DNA of 64,000 nucleotides. Source: Alkaliphilus metalliredigens QYMF. Its GTDB lineage: Bacteria > Bacillota > Clostridia > Peptostreptococcales > Natronincolaceae. The first letter of the stretch is position 1. Each line of letters begins with the position of its first letter. The stretch lies in assembly GCF_000016985.1 (NCBI RefSeq), contig NC_009633.1:496001-560000 (forward strand). Direction: 5' to 3'. The notes below the pieces were generated by a model. It was not told the DNA's origin. It saw only the letters and a program-made list of their open reading frames with translations, and made no database searches. Of the stretch, positions 33,743 through 43,240 are shown in pieces. The translations under genes were made by a program, and so were the position numbers.

Positions 33743-35092
33743 ATGAATGACATTATAAAAGGCCTTGAAGTGATCCAAAAAGACGATGAATTGATATCCC
33801 TTGGGACGAGAATTGCTTTTTATCCACTGGCAATCAAAGAGGCTAAGGGAGCTATATTAATGGATTATGATGGCAATGAGATCATAGACTTTTTATCAGC
33901 TGCCTGTGTATCAAATGTTGGGCATAGTCATCCTAGGGTGGTTAATGCAATTATTGAACAAACGAAAAAATTTATTCACTATAACCCGGCTTATGCTGTT
34001 CATGAACAAATGGGAAATCTAGCAGAGGAACTGATTCGTATCACACCTGGGGATTTTCCAAAGCGGGTAGCATTCAGTCTTTCCGGTGGTGATGCCAATG
34101 ACAATGCCATTAAAGTCGCCAGAAGCTATACAAAAAGAACAAAAGTGATTTCATATTTCCGTGCATACCATGGAACAACATATGGTGCATTATCGCTATC
34201 GGCGGTTAGTTTACCCATGAGAAGAGATCTAGGACCCTTCGTGCCGGATGTCTATCATATACCCTATCCAGATTGTTATCGATGTAATCGTAAATCACCG
34301 GATTCTGGATGTAATATGGATTGCATGGAAAAGTTAAAAGAATTATTTAATACAGTTGTACCGGCGGAGGAAGTGGCTGCAATATTTCTAGAACCATTCC
34401 AGGGAGATTCGGGAGTGATAGAGCCACCAGCAGAATATATCGAAGAATTAGTTAAGGTATGCAAAGATAATGGGATTCTTTTGGTGGTGGATGAAGTTCA
34501 AAGTGGCTTCGGACGTACTGGCAAATGGTTTGCAAGTGAGCATTATAATTTGGAGCCAGATATTATCGTACTTGGAAAAAGCATTGCATCGGGAATGCCA
34601 TTGGCAGCCTTAGTGGCACGAAAAGAGATACTTGAGGGCTGGGGAGCACCGGCTGGATCTTATTCAACAGCAGGAAACCCCATATGCTGTGCGGCAGCCC
34701 TGGCCACAATAGATATCATTGAAGAAGAAGGACTTGTAAAGAAGGCTGAAGAATTAGGGAACTATACGATTAAACGTTTTGAAGAGATGAAGGAAAAACA
34801 TCCTTTAATCGGTGATATTCGTGGAAAGGGTCTGATGATAGGAGTCGATCTGGTTAAAGACCGTGGTACAAAAGAGCGGGCAAAGGATGAAACAGCAAAG
34901 GTTTCCTATCGATGCTGGGAAAAAGGCTTGTTCATCACATTCTTTAGTGGTAATGTGCTTAGGATTGCCCCACCACTTACCATATCAAAGAAAGAACTTG
35001 ATAAAGCCCTAGATATTATTGAAGAAGCGTTATGTGATGTTGAAGCAGGAAGGGTCCCTGATGAAATTTTAGAAAGTGTTAAGGGCTGGTAA
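33743..35092 (+). CDS. Class III PLP-dependent aminotransferase
   Basis: I start at ATG 33743 behind AAAGGGGGGG, giving 449 residues; the frame is open from 33719. Class III signatures: FLSAACVSNVGHSHPRVV, SLSGGDANDNAIK, VVDEVQSGFGRTG and the PLP lysine in VLGKSIASGMPLAALV. The class includes 4-aminobutyrate, ornithine and alanine:glyoxylate-type enzymes. A cysteine-rich loop near residues 177-194 (PDCYRCN, SGCNMDCMEK) is uncommon and may bind metal or be structural. It is the last gene of the operon; alanine:2-oxo acid transamination would fit the thiolase products. Confidence 0.9.
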   Translation: MNDIIKGLEVIQKDDELISLGTRIAFYPLAIKEAKGAILMDYDGNEIIDFLSAACVSNVGHSHPRVVNAIIEQTKKFIHYNPAYAVHEQMGNLAEELIRITPGDFPKRVAFSLSGGDANDNAIKVARSYTKRTKVISYFRAYHGTTYGALSLSAVSLPMRRDLGPFVPDVYHIPYPDCYRCNRKSPDSGCNMDCMEKLKELFNTVVPAEEVAAIFLEPFQGDSGVIEPPAEYIEELVKVCKDNGILLVVDEVQSGFGRTGKWFASEHYNLEPDIIVLGKSIASGMPLAALVARKEILEGWGAPAGSYSTAGNPICCAAALATIDIIEEEGLVKKAEELGNYTIKRFEEMKEKHPLIGDIRGKGLMIGVDLVKDRGTKERAKDETAKVSYRCWEKGLFITFFSGNVLRIAPPLTISKKELDKALDIIEEALCDVEAGRVPDEILESVKGW

Positions 35093-35142
35093 GAAGATAA
35101 GAAATGATAGGAAGCAAACAATAATGTTTAATAGAAATATGG

Positions 35143-35185
35143 AAAAAACCAGTTCATCTAAATAAAACGATAAACTGGTTTTTTT
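35143..35185 (+). terminator. Bidirectional terminator between the catabolic operon and the catalase
   Basis: AAAAAACCAGTT (35143-35154) pairs with AACTGGTTTTTT (35173-35184), flanked by A and T runs, serving the converging genes on both sides. Confidence 0.88.
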
Positions 35186-35216
35186 CATATACTCAATATA
35201 CATAGAGAGATAGAAA

Positions 35217-37358
35217 CTAAGCAGGGATCATTTGTTTTTTGTTCTGACGACTCCAATGACGATGCTGAGCGATGGCATTGGTGAATTCCTGGCTGAATTG
35301 ATTGGTGTCTGTCACATTTCGAACTGTGACGACGCCCATTTCTGTAATGAGTTGATCCTGTGTATTGCCACCAGCCATATTGACCCCTTGAATAGCAGAG
35401 GCCATCAACAGATCAACGCCTTCATTTGTGGCTCCGATTGCTTTAGCATGCTTAAAGGCTTCGTTGACAAAATGCAATGCATCACCCTGCATCATTAAAC
35501 TGTTGATGCTTTGTGGACCTCCAGGTACGTAAACCGCATCGTATTTGATAGATGCAGTGGTTGCATAATTTTTACCTACTTCCAACTGCTGGCCATCAAC
35601 ACTTGTCAGCATGCCCAGGTTTTTACTGACAATTTCTGTATGGACGCCGGCGCCATTGAAGGCAGACATTACCTGGGTTACTTCTGGATAATTAAATCCA
35701 TTTTCTAATAATATGGCAACCTTTCTAGTCCGAGCATCCTTGACGGTATTCTCCTGGCTTACGGCTGGTGAGGTGGCTGTGACGCCATTTCCACCTAGGG
35801 CTGCTGGTGAATCTGCCCCCACACCAACTGCAATTTGTGTGGCCAGCTGTCCATCTACATTGTTAAACATGTTCACGACCCGCTGTTTAATTTGTTTATC
35901 CATAACGCTTCCCACCTCGAAGTGGAAGGCTTCGATGATATGTTGCTTTTCTGCACTAGACATACTATTCCAGAAAAGGGTTGCTTGTCTATAATGATCT
36001 CTAAAGCTCTCACTACGCTCACGAACCTTTTGACCCTCGACCTTCTCTGCATGATGAACATAGCCATGATCAGCTTCGGGAGCTGGATGAGGTGCATCAT
36101 TTTGGAGGGAGTTTGGTGAATAGCTAACCCGGCCACGGTCTATGGTCATACGATGATAGCCATCCCGCTGATTATTATGTATAGGGGCCATGGGTCGGTT
36201 AATGGGGATCTCATGGAAGTTAGGGCCACCCAAACGGATGAGCTGCGTATCTAAGTAGGAAAATAACCTACCCTGTAATAAGGGGTCATTACTAAAATCA
36301 ATCCCTGGCACCACATGGCCAGGATGGAATGCCACTTGCTCCGTCTCTGCAAAAAAGTTGGCCACATTATTATCCAAGGTCATCTTACCGATTCGTTTAA
36401 CGGGGATCATTTCCTCAGGCCAAATCTTAGTGGCATCAAGGATATCAAAATCGAAATTGAATTCCTCCTCCTCCTCTACTATTTGTACCCCCAGCTCATA
36501 TTCTGGATATTCTCCCATGTCAATTGCATCCCATAAATCCCGTCTATGATAATCTGGATCCTTTCCTGCCAGCTTTTGGGCTTCATCCCAAACCAGGGAA
36601 TGGACACCCAACAAGGGCTTCCAATGGAACTTCACAAACCGTGCCTTGCCCTGTTCATTTACAAATCGAAAGGTATTGACGCCAAAGCCTTCCATCATTC
36701 TGAAGCTTCGTGGAATAGCTCGATCTGAGAGTAGCCACATAATCATATGGGCAGTCTCTGGGGTATTGACAACGAAGTCCCAAAAGGTATCGTGGGCGGC
36801 AGAAGCCTGTGGAATTTCATTATGAGGCTCTGGCTTAATGGCATGAACTACATCTGGGAATTTAATTGCATCCTGAATAAAGAACACAGGAATGTTATTG
36901 GAGACAAGGTCATAATTGCCGTCTTCGGTATAAAACTTAGTGGCAAAACCCCTCACATCCCGGACGGTATCGGCTGAACCCTTAGAACCTACCACTGTTG
37001 AAAAACGCACGAATACTGGTGTTTTTTTTGTTGGATCCTGTAGGAATTTAGCCTTAGTAAGTTCGGCCATTGGTTCATAAACTTGAAAGTAGCCATGGAC
37101 ACCAAATCCACGGGCATGGACAACACGCTCTGGAATGCGCTCGTGATCAAAATGAGTCATTTTCTCTCTGAAATGAAAATCCTCCATTAACGTTGGACCC
37201 CGGGCACCTGCCTTGAGGGAATCGTCAGTATTAGAGACCCGTCCCCCTTGATTTGTTGTAAGCAATTCATTGTTATGATCTACACGATGCAAATCTAATT
37301 TCTCATTTTTACTGTTTTGTTCCATGGTATTTTGAGGCTGTTGTGGTCCTGTATTCAT
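35217..37358 (-). CDS. katE: Large-subunit monofunctional catalase with DJ-1/GATase-like C-terminal domain
   Basis: This enzyme breaks down hydrogen peroxide. ATG 37358 follows AGGAGG directly, giving 713 residues, the length of large (clade 2) catalases. The active histidine lies in RVVHARGFGVHGYF, the heme tyrosine in RLFSYLDTQLIRLGG. After the core, from about residue 545, comes the flavodoxin-like domain typical of large catalases (RKVAILLENGFNYPEV, VYVPGGPQSINSL). In an anaerobic spore former it would protect against oxygen exposure. Confidence 0.95.
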   Translation of the reverse strand: MNTGPQQPQNTMEQNSKNEKLDLHRVDHNNELLTTNQGGRVSNTDDSLKAGARGPTLMEDFHFREKMTHFDHERIPERVVHARGFGVHGYFQVYEPMAELTKAKFLQDPTKKTPVFVRFSTVVGSKGSADTVRDVRGFATKFYTEDGNYDLVSNNIPVFFIQDAIKFPDVVHAIKPEPHNEIPQASAAHDTFWDFVVNTPETAHMIMWLLSDRAIPRSFRMMEGFGVNTFRFVNEQGKARFVKFHWKPLLGVHSLVWDEAQKLAGKDPDYHRRDLWDAIDMGEYPEYELGVQIVEEEEEFNFDFDILDATKIWPEEMIPVKRIGKMTLDNNVANFFAETEQVAFHPGHVVPGIDFSNDPLLQGRLFSYLDTQLIRLGGPNFHEIPINRPMAPIHNNQRDGYHRMTIDRGRVSYSPNSLQNDAPHPAPEADHGYVHHAEKVEGQKVRERSESFRDHYRQATLFWNSMSSAEKQHIIEAFHFEVGSVMDKQIKQRVVNMFNNVDGQLATQIAVGVGADSPAALGGNGVTATSPAVSQENTVKDARTRKVAILLENGFNYPEVTQVMSAFNGAGVHTEIVSKNLGMLTSVDGQQLEVGKNYATTASIKYDAVYVPGGPQSINSLMMQGDALHFVNEAFKHAKAIGATNEGVDLLMASAIQGVNMAGGNTQDQLITEMGVVTVRNVTDTNQFSQEFTNAIAQHRHWSRQNKKQMIPA

Positions 37359-37507
37359 TTTATCCTCCTTCTCCAATTAAATTTGATGTGAATACGTGGA
37401 AATATCCAATGTCTTGTGCAATAGTGTGGATGTTTTTATTTATTTTTACATTTATAGTATTTATTAACAGGGGACTTTTTATACTACAATAAAAGGAGTA
37501 AGGGTCC

Positions 37508-38623
37508 TTAAGGACTAATCCCAACAGTTCTAATTCTAACAGAGGGATTAACGTGAATGACAGCCTCTGAAAACTGATGATTCCAATTCTCACCATTAAA
37601 AAACTCAGGATGATTGGCTTTCACATATTTTCCATAGCCAACATTATCATTTTGTAATTCATATTGTAATATTTCTACGGTAGACTGCAGATGTTTCTTT
37701 ACTTCTCCGGCAAGATAATTTTCAGTCTCTTCAATCTTTTCTTCTGTCATGATATGCTCTGATGCTGTGTATTCGCCTAAATTGCCGTTGATTGAAATAT
37801 CATGATAGATGTATAGTTGTGAGTCAATGAGTTTTGTCTTGATTTTACTCCGTCCCCCCTTAAGGGTAATTGATATAAATTCTCCCTTTTCTGTCCCCTC
37901 TGGAATATAGTCAAAAGTATATAGTCCGCCATGGATTTCATCTATTAGAAGCATAAAGGCCTTGCTATCATGTCCCTGAAGGCGATGTATCATCTTGTCG
38001 CCCCTAAACAGTGCTACACAGCCTACATTAAGCTCAGTTCTATCGGCACCATAGCAGATAAAGGGCATAGCGGGTTCAATGCCAATGGTATAGTATTGGT
38101 TACTGAAATTTCGCAAGGTCGTAATGGGTACTGTTGTGTTTTCATAGTTTTGTTGAATGGAGTCAAAAATAAAAGTACTGACAAAAAGGGCAACAGGAGG
38201 TTGTAGTTCAAATAAGTCAGCAGCCCTATCCTTAACAACAGCAAATCGAGTTGTCCCACGAAACAGAGGTTCCCGGAGCATTGAATCAACATGTTGAATA
38301 ATACCTTGCCTAGCTGCTTCCTCGCCCAAAACAACAATTTTAACATTATCATAGGAGATCGCTCTATAGACCTTTTGCTGTAAATTACTTTTTCCTTTAC
38401 CAAGAGAAGGGGCCTCTGTGGAGAATTCCGATTTCTGTTCGGGAGCTTCTTCTATGATGGTAGGAAAACCGATGGTAAAGAAATAGTTTTCAGGATTCTC
38501 TTCACTCATATCAATACCAAGCCCAAAAACAATTAGTAGCTCCTCTAAGTCTCTAGCATCCCAACAGGCTGACAGAGATGATATCAACAATAATACAATG
38601 AGGAGTTTAATTACTTTTTTCAT
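37508..38623 (-). CDS. Ger(x)C-family spore germination lipoprotein
   Basis: A 371-residue lipoprotein of the nutrient germinant receptor. The signal ends LLISSLSACWDARDLEELLIV, with the lipobox cysteine followed by W-D-x-R, the family hallmark. The rest matches the three-domain C subunit (TTRFAVVKDRAADLFEL, IKTKLIDSQLYIYHD). It is the last gene of a leftward gerA-gerB-gerC operon, 20 bases after gerB. A short palindrome overlaps its stop. Confidence 0.95.
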   Translation of the reverse strand: MKKVIKLLIVLLLISSLSACWDARDLEELLIVFGLGIDMSEENPENYFFTIGFPTIIEEAPEQKSEFSTEAPSLGKGKSNLQQKVYRAISYDNVKIVVLGEEAARQGIIQHVDSMLREPLFRGTTRFAVVKDRAADLFELQPPVALFVSTFIFDSIQQNYENTTVPITTLRNFSNQYYTIGIEPAMPFICYGADRTELNVGCVALFRGDKMIHRLQGHDSKAFMLLIDEIHGGLYTFDYIPEGTEKGEFISITLKGGRSKIKTKLIDSQLYIYHDISINGNLGEYTASEHIMTEEKIEETENYLAGEVKKHLQSTVEILQYELQNDNVGYGKYVKANHPEFFNGENWNHQFSEAVIHVNPSVRIRTVGISP

Positions 38624-38643
38624 GGGGATTACCCCTCCCTTTA

Positions 38644-39765
38644 TTATCCTGTTCTATTTTCCTTGTTATGTCGATTATCTTTTCCTTTTATCAAATACAT
38701 AATTAATAATAAAAATGGAAATAAAAACCCAAAAAAGATATTTAGTTGTCCTATTTTTTCTCCCAAGGAAACCACTACTGCTGTGTTTTTAGGATAAAGA
38801 GATAATAAAAAAATCACTGGAGATAAAGCATAAACAAAAATATTTGTGGTTTTTGTTTGAAAAATATTTTGTAATAAAATGCCTGCTACTAAATATTGAA
38901 TGCCAATGGTGGCCAGTACAGTAAAGATCCAAAAAATCGTAAAAAATATCTCTGTCCTTTCAATGATAGGAAAATCGATGGCGGTCAAATAATTAATAGA
39001 AGGATATAGCACCACCGCAATTTCGTCAGATCCATACAATGCAATTTGAGACATGACAACAGCAGTGTAAAATATTGTGACAATCATAATGGCGGAAATA
39101 GAATACTTCATAATGGGTTTTTGTTTGTTGGAGATATAAGGATAGTAAACCAAAAGGGACTCATAGCCAGCAAAGGCAAAAAAAGAAGGAATAGTACCCT
39201 TGAAAATAGAGCTTAAACCAGAACCGCCAATGGGTCTTAGGTTAATGAAGGAGGCTTCTGGTAAGCCTACGAATATCAAAAAGGCAAAGGGAATCAACAA
39301 AAATGCAATAGATTCAGTAAATCTTGCTAAAGTAGTAATCCCATTTCGAGTCATATAGACCATTGTGATGACAATCATTAATTTAATGACTGTCATAGGG
39401 GTATTGGGCAATAGCCAAGTATAAACCATTTCAGTTAAAAATGTGGTAATGATGGCAGTAACTAATATTGCATAAATGACATAACATAGGGTAACAAAAT
39501 ATCCCAAGGGTTTACTGAGTAGATAGCAATTATATTGAAGGAAATTATGCTGGGGGAACTTGCTAACCGTATAAACAATAATCATCACAACAAAGCTAAT
39601 GAAGAGTCCATTGATAAAAACTGAAATCCAAGCATCCTGATTTGAGACCTCAGCTACGGATCTAGCGAGACCTAAGATTCCAGTGCCTATCATAATGCTA
39701 ATCAGAAAGATGGCGGATTGGATAGCAGTTATTTCTCCATTTTTATGTTTTTGATACATGCTCAA
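38644..39765 (-). CDS. GerB-family spore germination permease subunit
   Basis: A 373-residue integral membrane protein with about ten helices, of the APC-like GerAB family (IGTGILGLARSVAEVS, GITTLARFTES, FFAFAGYESLLVYYPY). In germinant receptors this subunit binds the small-molecule nutrient. It sits between the A and C subunit genes with short gaps, all leftward. Confidence 0.95.
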   Translation of the reverse strand: MSMYQKHKNGEITAIQSAIFLISIMIGTGILGLARSVAEVSNQDAWISVFINGLFISFVVMIIVYTVSKFPQHNFLQYNCYLLSKPLGYFVTLCYVIYAILVTAIITTFLTEMVYTWLLPNTPMTVIKLMIVITMVYMTRNGITTLARFTESIAFLLIPFAFLIFVGLPEASFINLRPIGGSGLSSIFKGTIPSFFAFAGYESLLVYYPYISNKQKPIMKYSISAIMIVTIFYTAVVMSQIALYGSDEIAVVLYPSINYLTAIDFPIIERTEIFFTIFWIFTVLATIGIQYLVAGILLQNIFQTKTTNIFVYALSPVIFLLSLYPKNTAVVVSLGEKIGQLNIFFGFLFPFLLLIMYLIKGKDNRHNKENRTG

Positions 39766-39777
39766 CCCCTCCTCTCT

Positions 39778-41331
39778 TTACCATCGACTTCTATTTCCCT
39801 TATTAGCTGTTTGTGGTCTTTTTCTAAAACCCCATAGTGTACCTCTAATCAAAGCATCCTTTTTTATATTTGGATCTAAAGGAGCCAAGGGCGAAAGATA
39901 GGGATAGCCAAAGGAATCAATACTACATAAATGTATGATAATCCAGGTCCAAGCGATGATAATACCAAAGGCCCCAAAGGTGGCTGCCATTAAAATAATC
40001 GGAAATCGTATCATCCGTAGGGGATAGGTGCTGCTGTAATGGGGAAGTACATAGCTTCCCAGAGCAGTAACGGCAACAACAATGATCATAACAGGGCTTA
40101 CTATATTAGCCTGAATAGCTGCATCTCCTATGACAATGGCCCCAACAATCCCTATGGTCTGTCCAATGGTACCAGGAAGACGGGCACTGGATTCTCTTAA
40201 GAGCTCAATGGTTACCTCCATTAATATAGCTTCGATGACTGGGGGAAAGGGAACCTGAGCCCTGGACCTAGAAAGGTCTATGATTAAATCCATGGGGAGC
40301 ATTTCCTGATGAAAGGAAATGAGGGCCACATAAATAGAGGGTAGTGAAGTCGCGATAAAAAACCCTAAAAAACGTAAAAGTCTTGTGAAATTTCCAAATA
40401 AGACTCTTTCATAATAGTCTTCAGGAGATTGAAAAAGCTGAAAAAAGCTTATGGGGAGGATTAAGCTCACAGGGCTCCCATCGACTAAAATAATAATCTT
40501 TCCTTCCAATAGATTTCCACAAACCTTATCGGGGCGTTCTGTTATTTGCATTTGAGGAAATGGGGAATAGGGACTCCCTTCTAAATATTGCTCGATGTAG
40601 CCGCTCTCAAAAATACCATCTATTTTAATTTCCTTAAGCTTATTCATAATATTAGACAAGGCCTGTTGATTAACGATGTTTTCCATATAACAAACACAAA
40701 CAATTGTATGGCTTTCGCTTCCAATGATTAATTGTTTGACCTTTAATGAGGGACTTTTAATTTTTTTTCGAATGAGGCCTATATTCACATGAACATTTTC
40801 AATGAAGCTATCCCTTGGACCTCTGATAACACTTTCAACATCGGATTCTTCTATGCTTCTGATCTCTCCCCCCTGGGTCCGTAGTAGCAGTCCATCGACA
40901 TCATGGTCCATGAGTAACAGGGTATCTCCCGATAGAATCCCCTCCATAGCGTACTTCATATTATTTATCCTTTGTATATCATGGGTATTAATGATTTCTT
41001 CAATTGTGTTTATATTGATTTTTTCATCCCTGGATTGTACATTATTACTTGCATCATAAGAGTTGAGTGGTTTAATTATGTTTTGATTAATATCCTTTAA
41101 ATCCACTAAATTATTTAAATAGATTAATAACACTTCGATGGTTTTTTCGTGGTCCTGTAATTTCACTGTTCGGTATGTGAGATCATCACAGTTTTCAAAT
41201 GCTTTTTCTAAATTTTCTCTATTGATATTCACACTTTTTGAAATGTGAAGGGGGATATGTACTTCATCACTGATTTTGATTTCTGTTTTGCTCTCTTTTT
41301 TATTTTTAAAAAAACGATTTAGAAAGTTCAA
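39778..41331 (-). CDS. GerA-family spore germination protein
   Basis: A 517-residue A subunit of a germinant receptor, starting with TTG at 41331 behind GGAGG. An N-terminal soluble region (about 20-290) contains GDTLLLMDHDVDGLLLRTQGG and is followed by membrane helices with FPPVIEAILMEVTIELLRESS and LPGTIGQTIGIVGAIVIGDA, family signatures. It heads the ger operon behind a probable sigma-G promoter, so expression in the forespore is expected. Confidence 0.95.
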   Translation of the reverse strand: MNFLNRFFKNKKESKTEIKISDEVHIPLHISKSVNINRENLEKAFENCDDLTYRTVKLQDHEKTIEVLLIYLNNLVDLKDINQNIIKPLNSYDASNNVQSRDEKININTIEEIINTHDIQRINNMKYAMEGILSGDTLLLMDHDVDGLLLRTQGGEIRSIEESDVESVIRGPRDSFIENVHVNIGLIRKKIKSPSLKVKQLIIGSESHTIVCVCYMENIVNQQALSNIMNKLKEIKIDGIFESGYIEQYLEGSPYSPFPQMQITERPDKVCGNLLEGKIIILVDGSPVSLILPISFFQLFQSPEDYYERVLFGNFTRLLRFLGFFIATSLPSIYVALISFHQEMLPMDLIIDLSRSRAQVPFPPVIEAILMEVTIELLRESSARLPGTIGQTIGIVGAIVIGDAAIQANIVSPVMIIVVAVTALGSYVLPHYSSTYPLRMIRFPIILMAATFGAFGIIIAWTWIIIHLCSIDSFGYPYLSPLAPLDPNIKKDALIRGTLWGFRKRPQTANKGNRSRW

Positions 41332-41363
41332 TCAAAAAACCTCCATAATAATACAAGTATTTT

Positions 41364-41392
41364 TAGTATGTTTAATATGGATTGATTTATGC
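41364..41392 (-). promoter_or_regulatory. Probable sigma-G promoter of the ger operon
   Basis: On the minus strand GCATA (41392-41388), 17 bases, then CATACTA (41370-41364). This is close to the forespore sigma-G consensus and lies 33 bases before the gerA start, as expected for a germination receptor. Confidence 0.6.
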
Positions 41393-41512
41393 GTAAGCAC
41401 GCTGTAAAATTTCGAATAAATAAAAACTCCGGTGCCTACTTAGAAAATATAAGGGATAGGGCTTGTCTTTAATAATGCATCGATACAATTCTAATTAAAA
41501 GCTTCGACAGGG

Positions 41513-41572
41513 GTACAATTTTAGAAATTGTACTGAAAGTGTATTGAAAAAAGATTGAAATTAGTGTAAAAT
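41513..41572 (+). promoter_or_regulatory. Promoter of phnDCE with upstream palindrome
   Basis: TTGAAA (41544-41549), a 17-base spacer and TAAAAT (41567-41572) form a sigma-A promoter. Eleven bases before the -35 is GTACAATTT-TAG-AAATTGTAC (41513-41533), a perfect inverted repeat that could bind an activator or repressor. No regulator gene is adjacent. Confidence 0.6.
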
Positions 41573-41609
41573 ATGAGTAAGGATATAACTATTTAGGGGG
41601 ACTTGAGAA

Positions 41610-42482
41610 ATGAATAAAAAGTTGATGATTATTTTAATGATTGTGTTGATCAGTGCAGTAGCTGGATGTACCAGTGCAAAGGAGGAAACCATCAGAATGG
41701 GCTTTGTACCCATGATGGATGGAGATAAATTAATTGAATCCGTTGAGCCATTAGCTGAAATGCTATCAGAGGAAATTGGCGTAAAAGTAGAAGCTTTTAC
41801 AGCCACAAACTATGTTGGCGTAGTAGAAGGTTTAGGGTCAGGACAGGTGGATTTCGGGTTTATTCCTCCATTTGCATATGTTTTGGCTAATAGTGAAAGC
41901 AATGCCCAAGTTGTATTGACAGCTTTAAATAGTAGTGGAGAAAGTAGTTATCGGTCACAATTTTTAGTGAGAAGTGATTCAGATATTAACGATTTTCAAG
42001 ACATTCATAATAAGACGGTGGCTTTCGTAGATCCGTCGTCCACATCGGGGTACTTATTTCCAGGAGCTCACTTAATGGCAGAGGGTGTAGAGCTGGAACA
42101 GGATATTGAATACATTTATAGCGGTGGACATGATAAGGCCTTACAGCTTCTTTTAAATGGTGATGTCGATGTGGCCACTACATTTGTTGATGTGAGACAG
42201 AGATATGAAAAGGATTTTCCTAATGCCATGGAACAAACAAGGGTATTAGGATATACAAATGATATACCTAACATCAGTGTAACGGTAAAGGGAAGCATGG
42301 ATGCTGACATGCAAGAGAAAATAAAAAATGCGTTATTGACAATAGCAGAAGATGAAGAAGGCTCAGCACTTTTAAAAGAGTTGTTTAATATGTATGGGTT
42401 TGTAGAAGCAACAGATGAAGATTATAATATTATCAGAGAAACTGCAAAATCAATGAATGTTGACTTACAAGAGGCCAACTAG
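41610..42482 (+). CDS. phnD: PhnD-like phosphate/phosphonate substrate-binding lipoprotein
   Basis: A 290-residue solute-binding lipoprotein; signal ends LISAVAGC with lipid-modified Cys20. RMGFVPMMDGDKLIESVEPLA and VDFGFIPPFAYV follow the PhnD/phosphonate-binding family, and DPSSTSGYLFPGAHL is its ligand-site region. It binds phosphonate, phosphite or phosphate and delivers it to the permease. No phosphonate-degrading enzymes lie in this window, so the real ligand is open. Confidence 0.9.
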   Translation: MNKKLMIILMIVLISAVAGCTSAKEETIRMGFVPMMDGDKLIESVEPLAEMLSEEIGVKVEAFTATNYVGVVEGLGSGQVDFGFIPPFAYVLANSESNAQVVLTALNSSGESSYRSQFLVRSDSDINDFQDIHNKTVAFVDPSSTSGYLFPGAHLMAEGVELEQDIEYIYSGGHDKALQLLLNGDVDVATTFVDVRQRYEKDFPNAMEQTRVLGYTNDIPNISVTVKGSMDADMQEKIKNALLTIAEDEEGSALLKELFNMYGFVEATDEDYNIIRETAKSMNVDLQEAN

Positions 42483-42493
42483 GAGCTGAGGAA

Positions 42494-43240
42494 ATGATAA
42501 AGCTAGAAAATGTATCTGTCTTATATAATAAAAAAAATCTAGCCGTGGATGACATTAGCTTAGACGTTGAAAGAGGCCAGTTTGTTGGGGTGATAGGCTT
42601 GAGTGGAAGCGGAAAGTCAAGCCTATTAAAAACAGTGAATTTACTTGTTAGGCCCTCAAAGGGAAATGTATACATTCAAGGTACAGATATAGGTTTATTA
42701 AGGAATGATAAGCTGAGGGATATCAGGAGAGAAATAGGTTTTGTGTTCCAAGATTTTAATCTTGTGGAAAGATCATCTGTATTGGAAAATGTTTTGGTAG
42801 GAAGGCTAGGTTACAAGTCTTCCTTAAAATCCTTCTTTGGATTATTTGATGATACAGATTATGAAATAGCGGTAGATGCATTGGAACAGATTGGACTTAA
42901 AGACAAAATGTTTGCCAGGACAGATCAATTAAGTGGAGGACAGAAGCAAAGGGTTGCCATTGCCAAAACCCTATGTCAAAAGCCTAAAATTATTTTGGCC
43001 GATGAACCCGTATCTAGTCTGGACTTATCATCGGCTCAAGTTGTGATGGACTATTTTAAGCAGATCAATGAAAAAAGCCAGATAACAATTATGATCAACC
43101 TTCATGATGTTAACTTAGCAAAAAAATATTGTTCAAGAATCGTAGCATTGAAGGATGGAAAAATTTTTTTTGATAAAGAAGTAGGTGAAATAGATGATAG
43201 AGAGCTACAAGAGTTATATGAGAAAAACCAGCAGGTATAA
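42494..43240 (+). CDS. phnC: PhnC-like ABC transporter ATP-binding protein
   Basis: A 248-residue ATPase with Walker A (IGLSGSGKSS), signature (LSGGQKQRVAIA), Walker B (ILADEPVSSLD) and the H-loop histidine (INLHDVNLA). It powers the uptake system between phnD and phnE. It starts 11 bases after phnD and its end overlaps the phnE frame. Confidence 0.94.
   Translation: MIKLENVSVLYNKKNLAVDDISLDVERGQFVGVIGLSGSGKSSLLKTVNLLVRPSKGNVYIQGTDIGLLRNDKLRDIRREIGFVFQDFNLVERSSVLENVLVGRLGYKSSLKSFFGLFDDTDYEIAVDALEQIGLKDKMFARTDQLSGGQKQRVAIAKTLCQKPKIILADEPVSSLDLSSAQVVMDYFKQINEKSQITIMINLHDVNLAKKYCSRIVALKDGKIFFDKEVGEIDDRELQELYEKNQQV

Noticed and set aside
37360-37596. Minus-strand open frame between catalase and the GerC-like gene
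   Set aside because: It overlaps the germination gene and the catalase leader, has no ribosome binding site and no recognisable composition.
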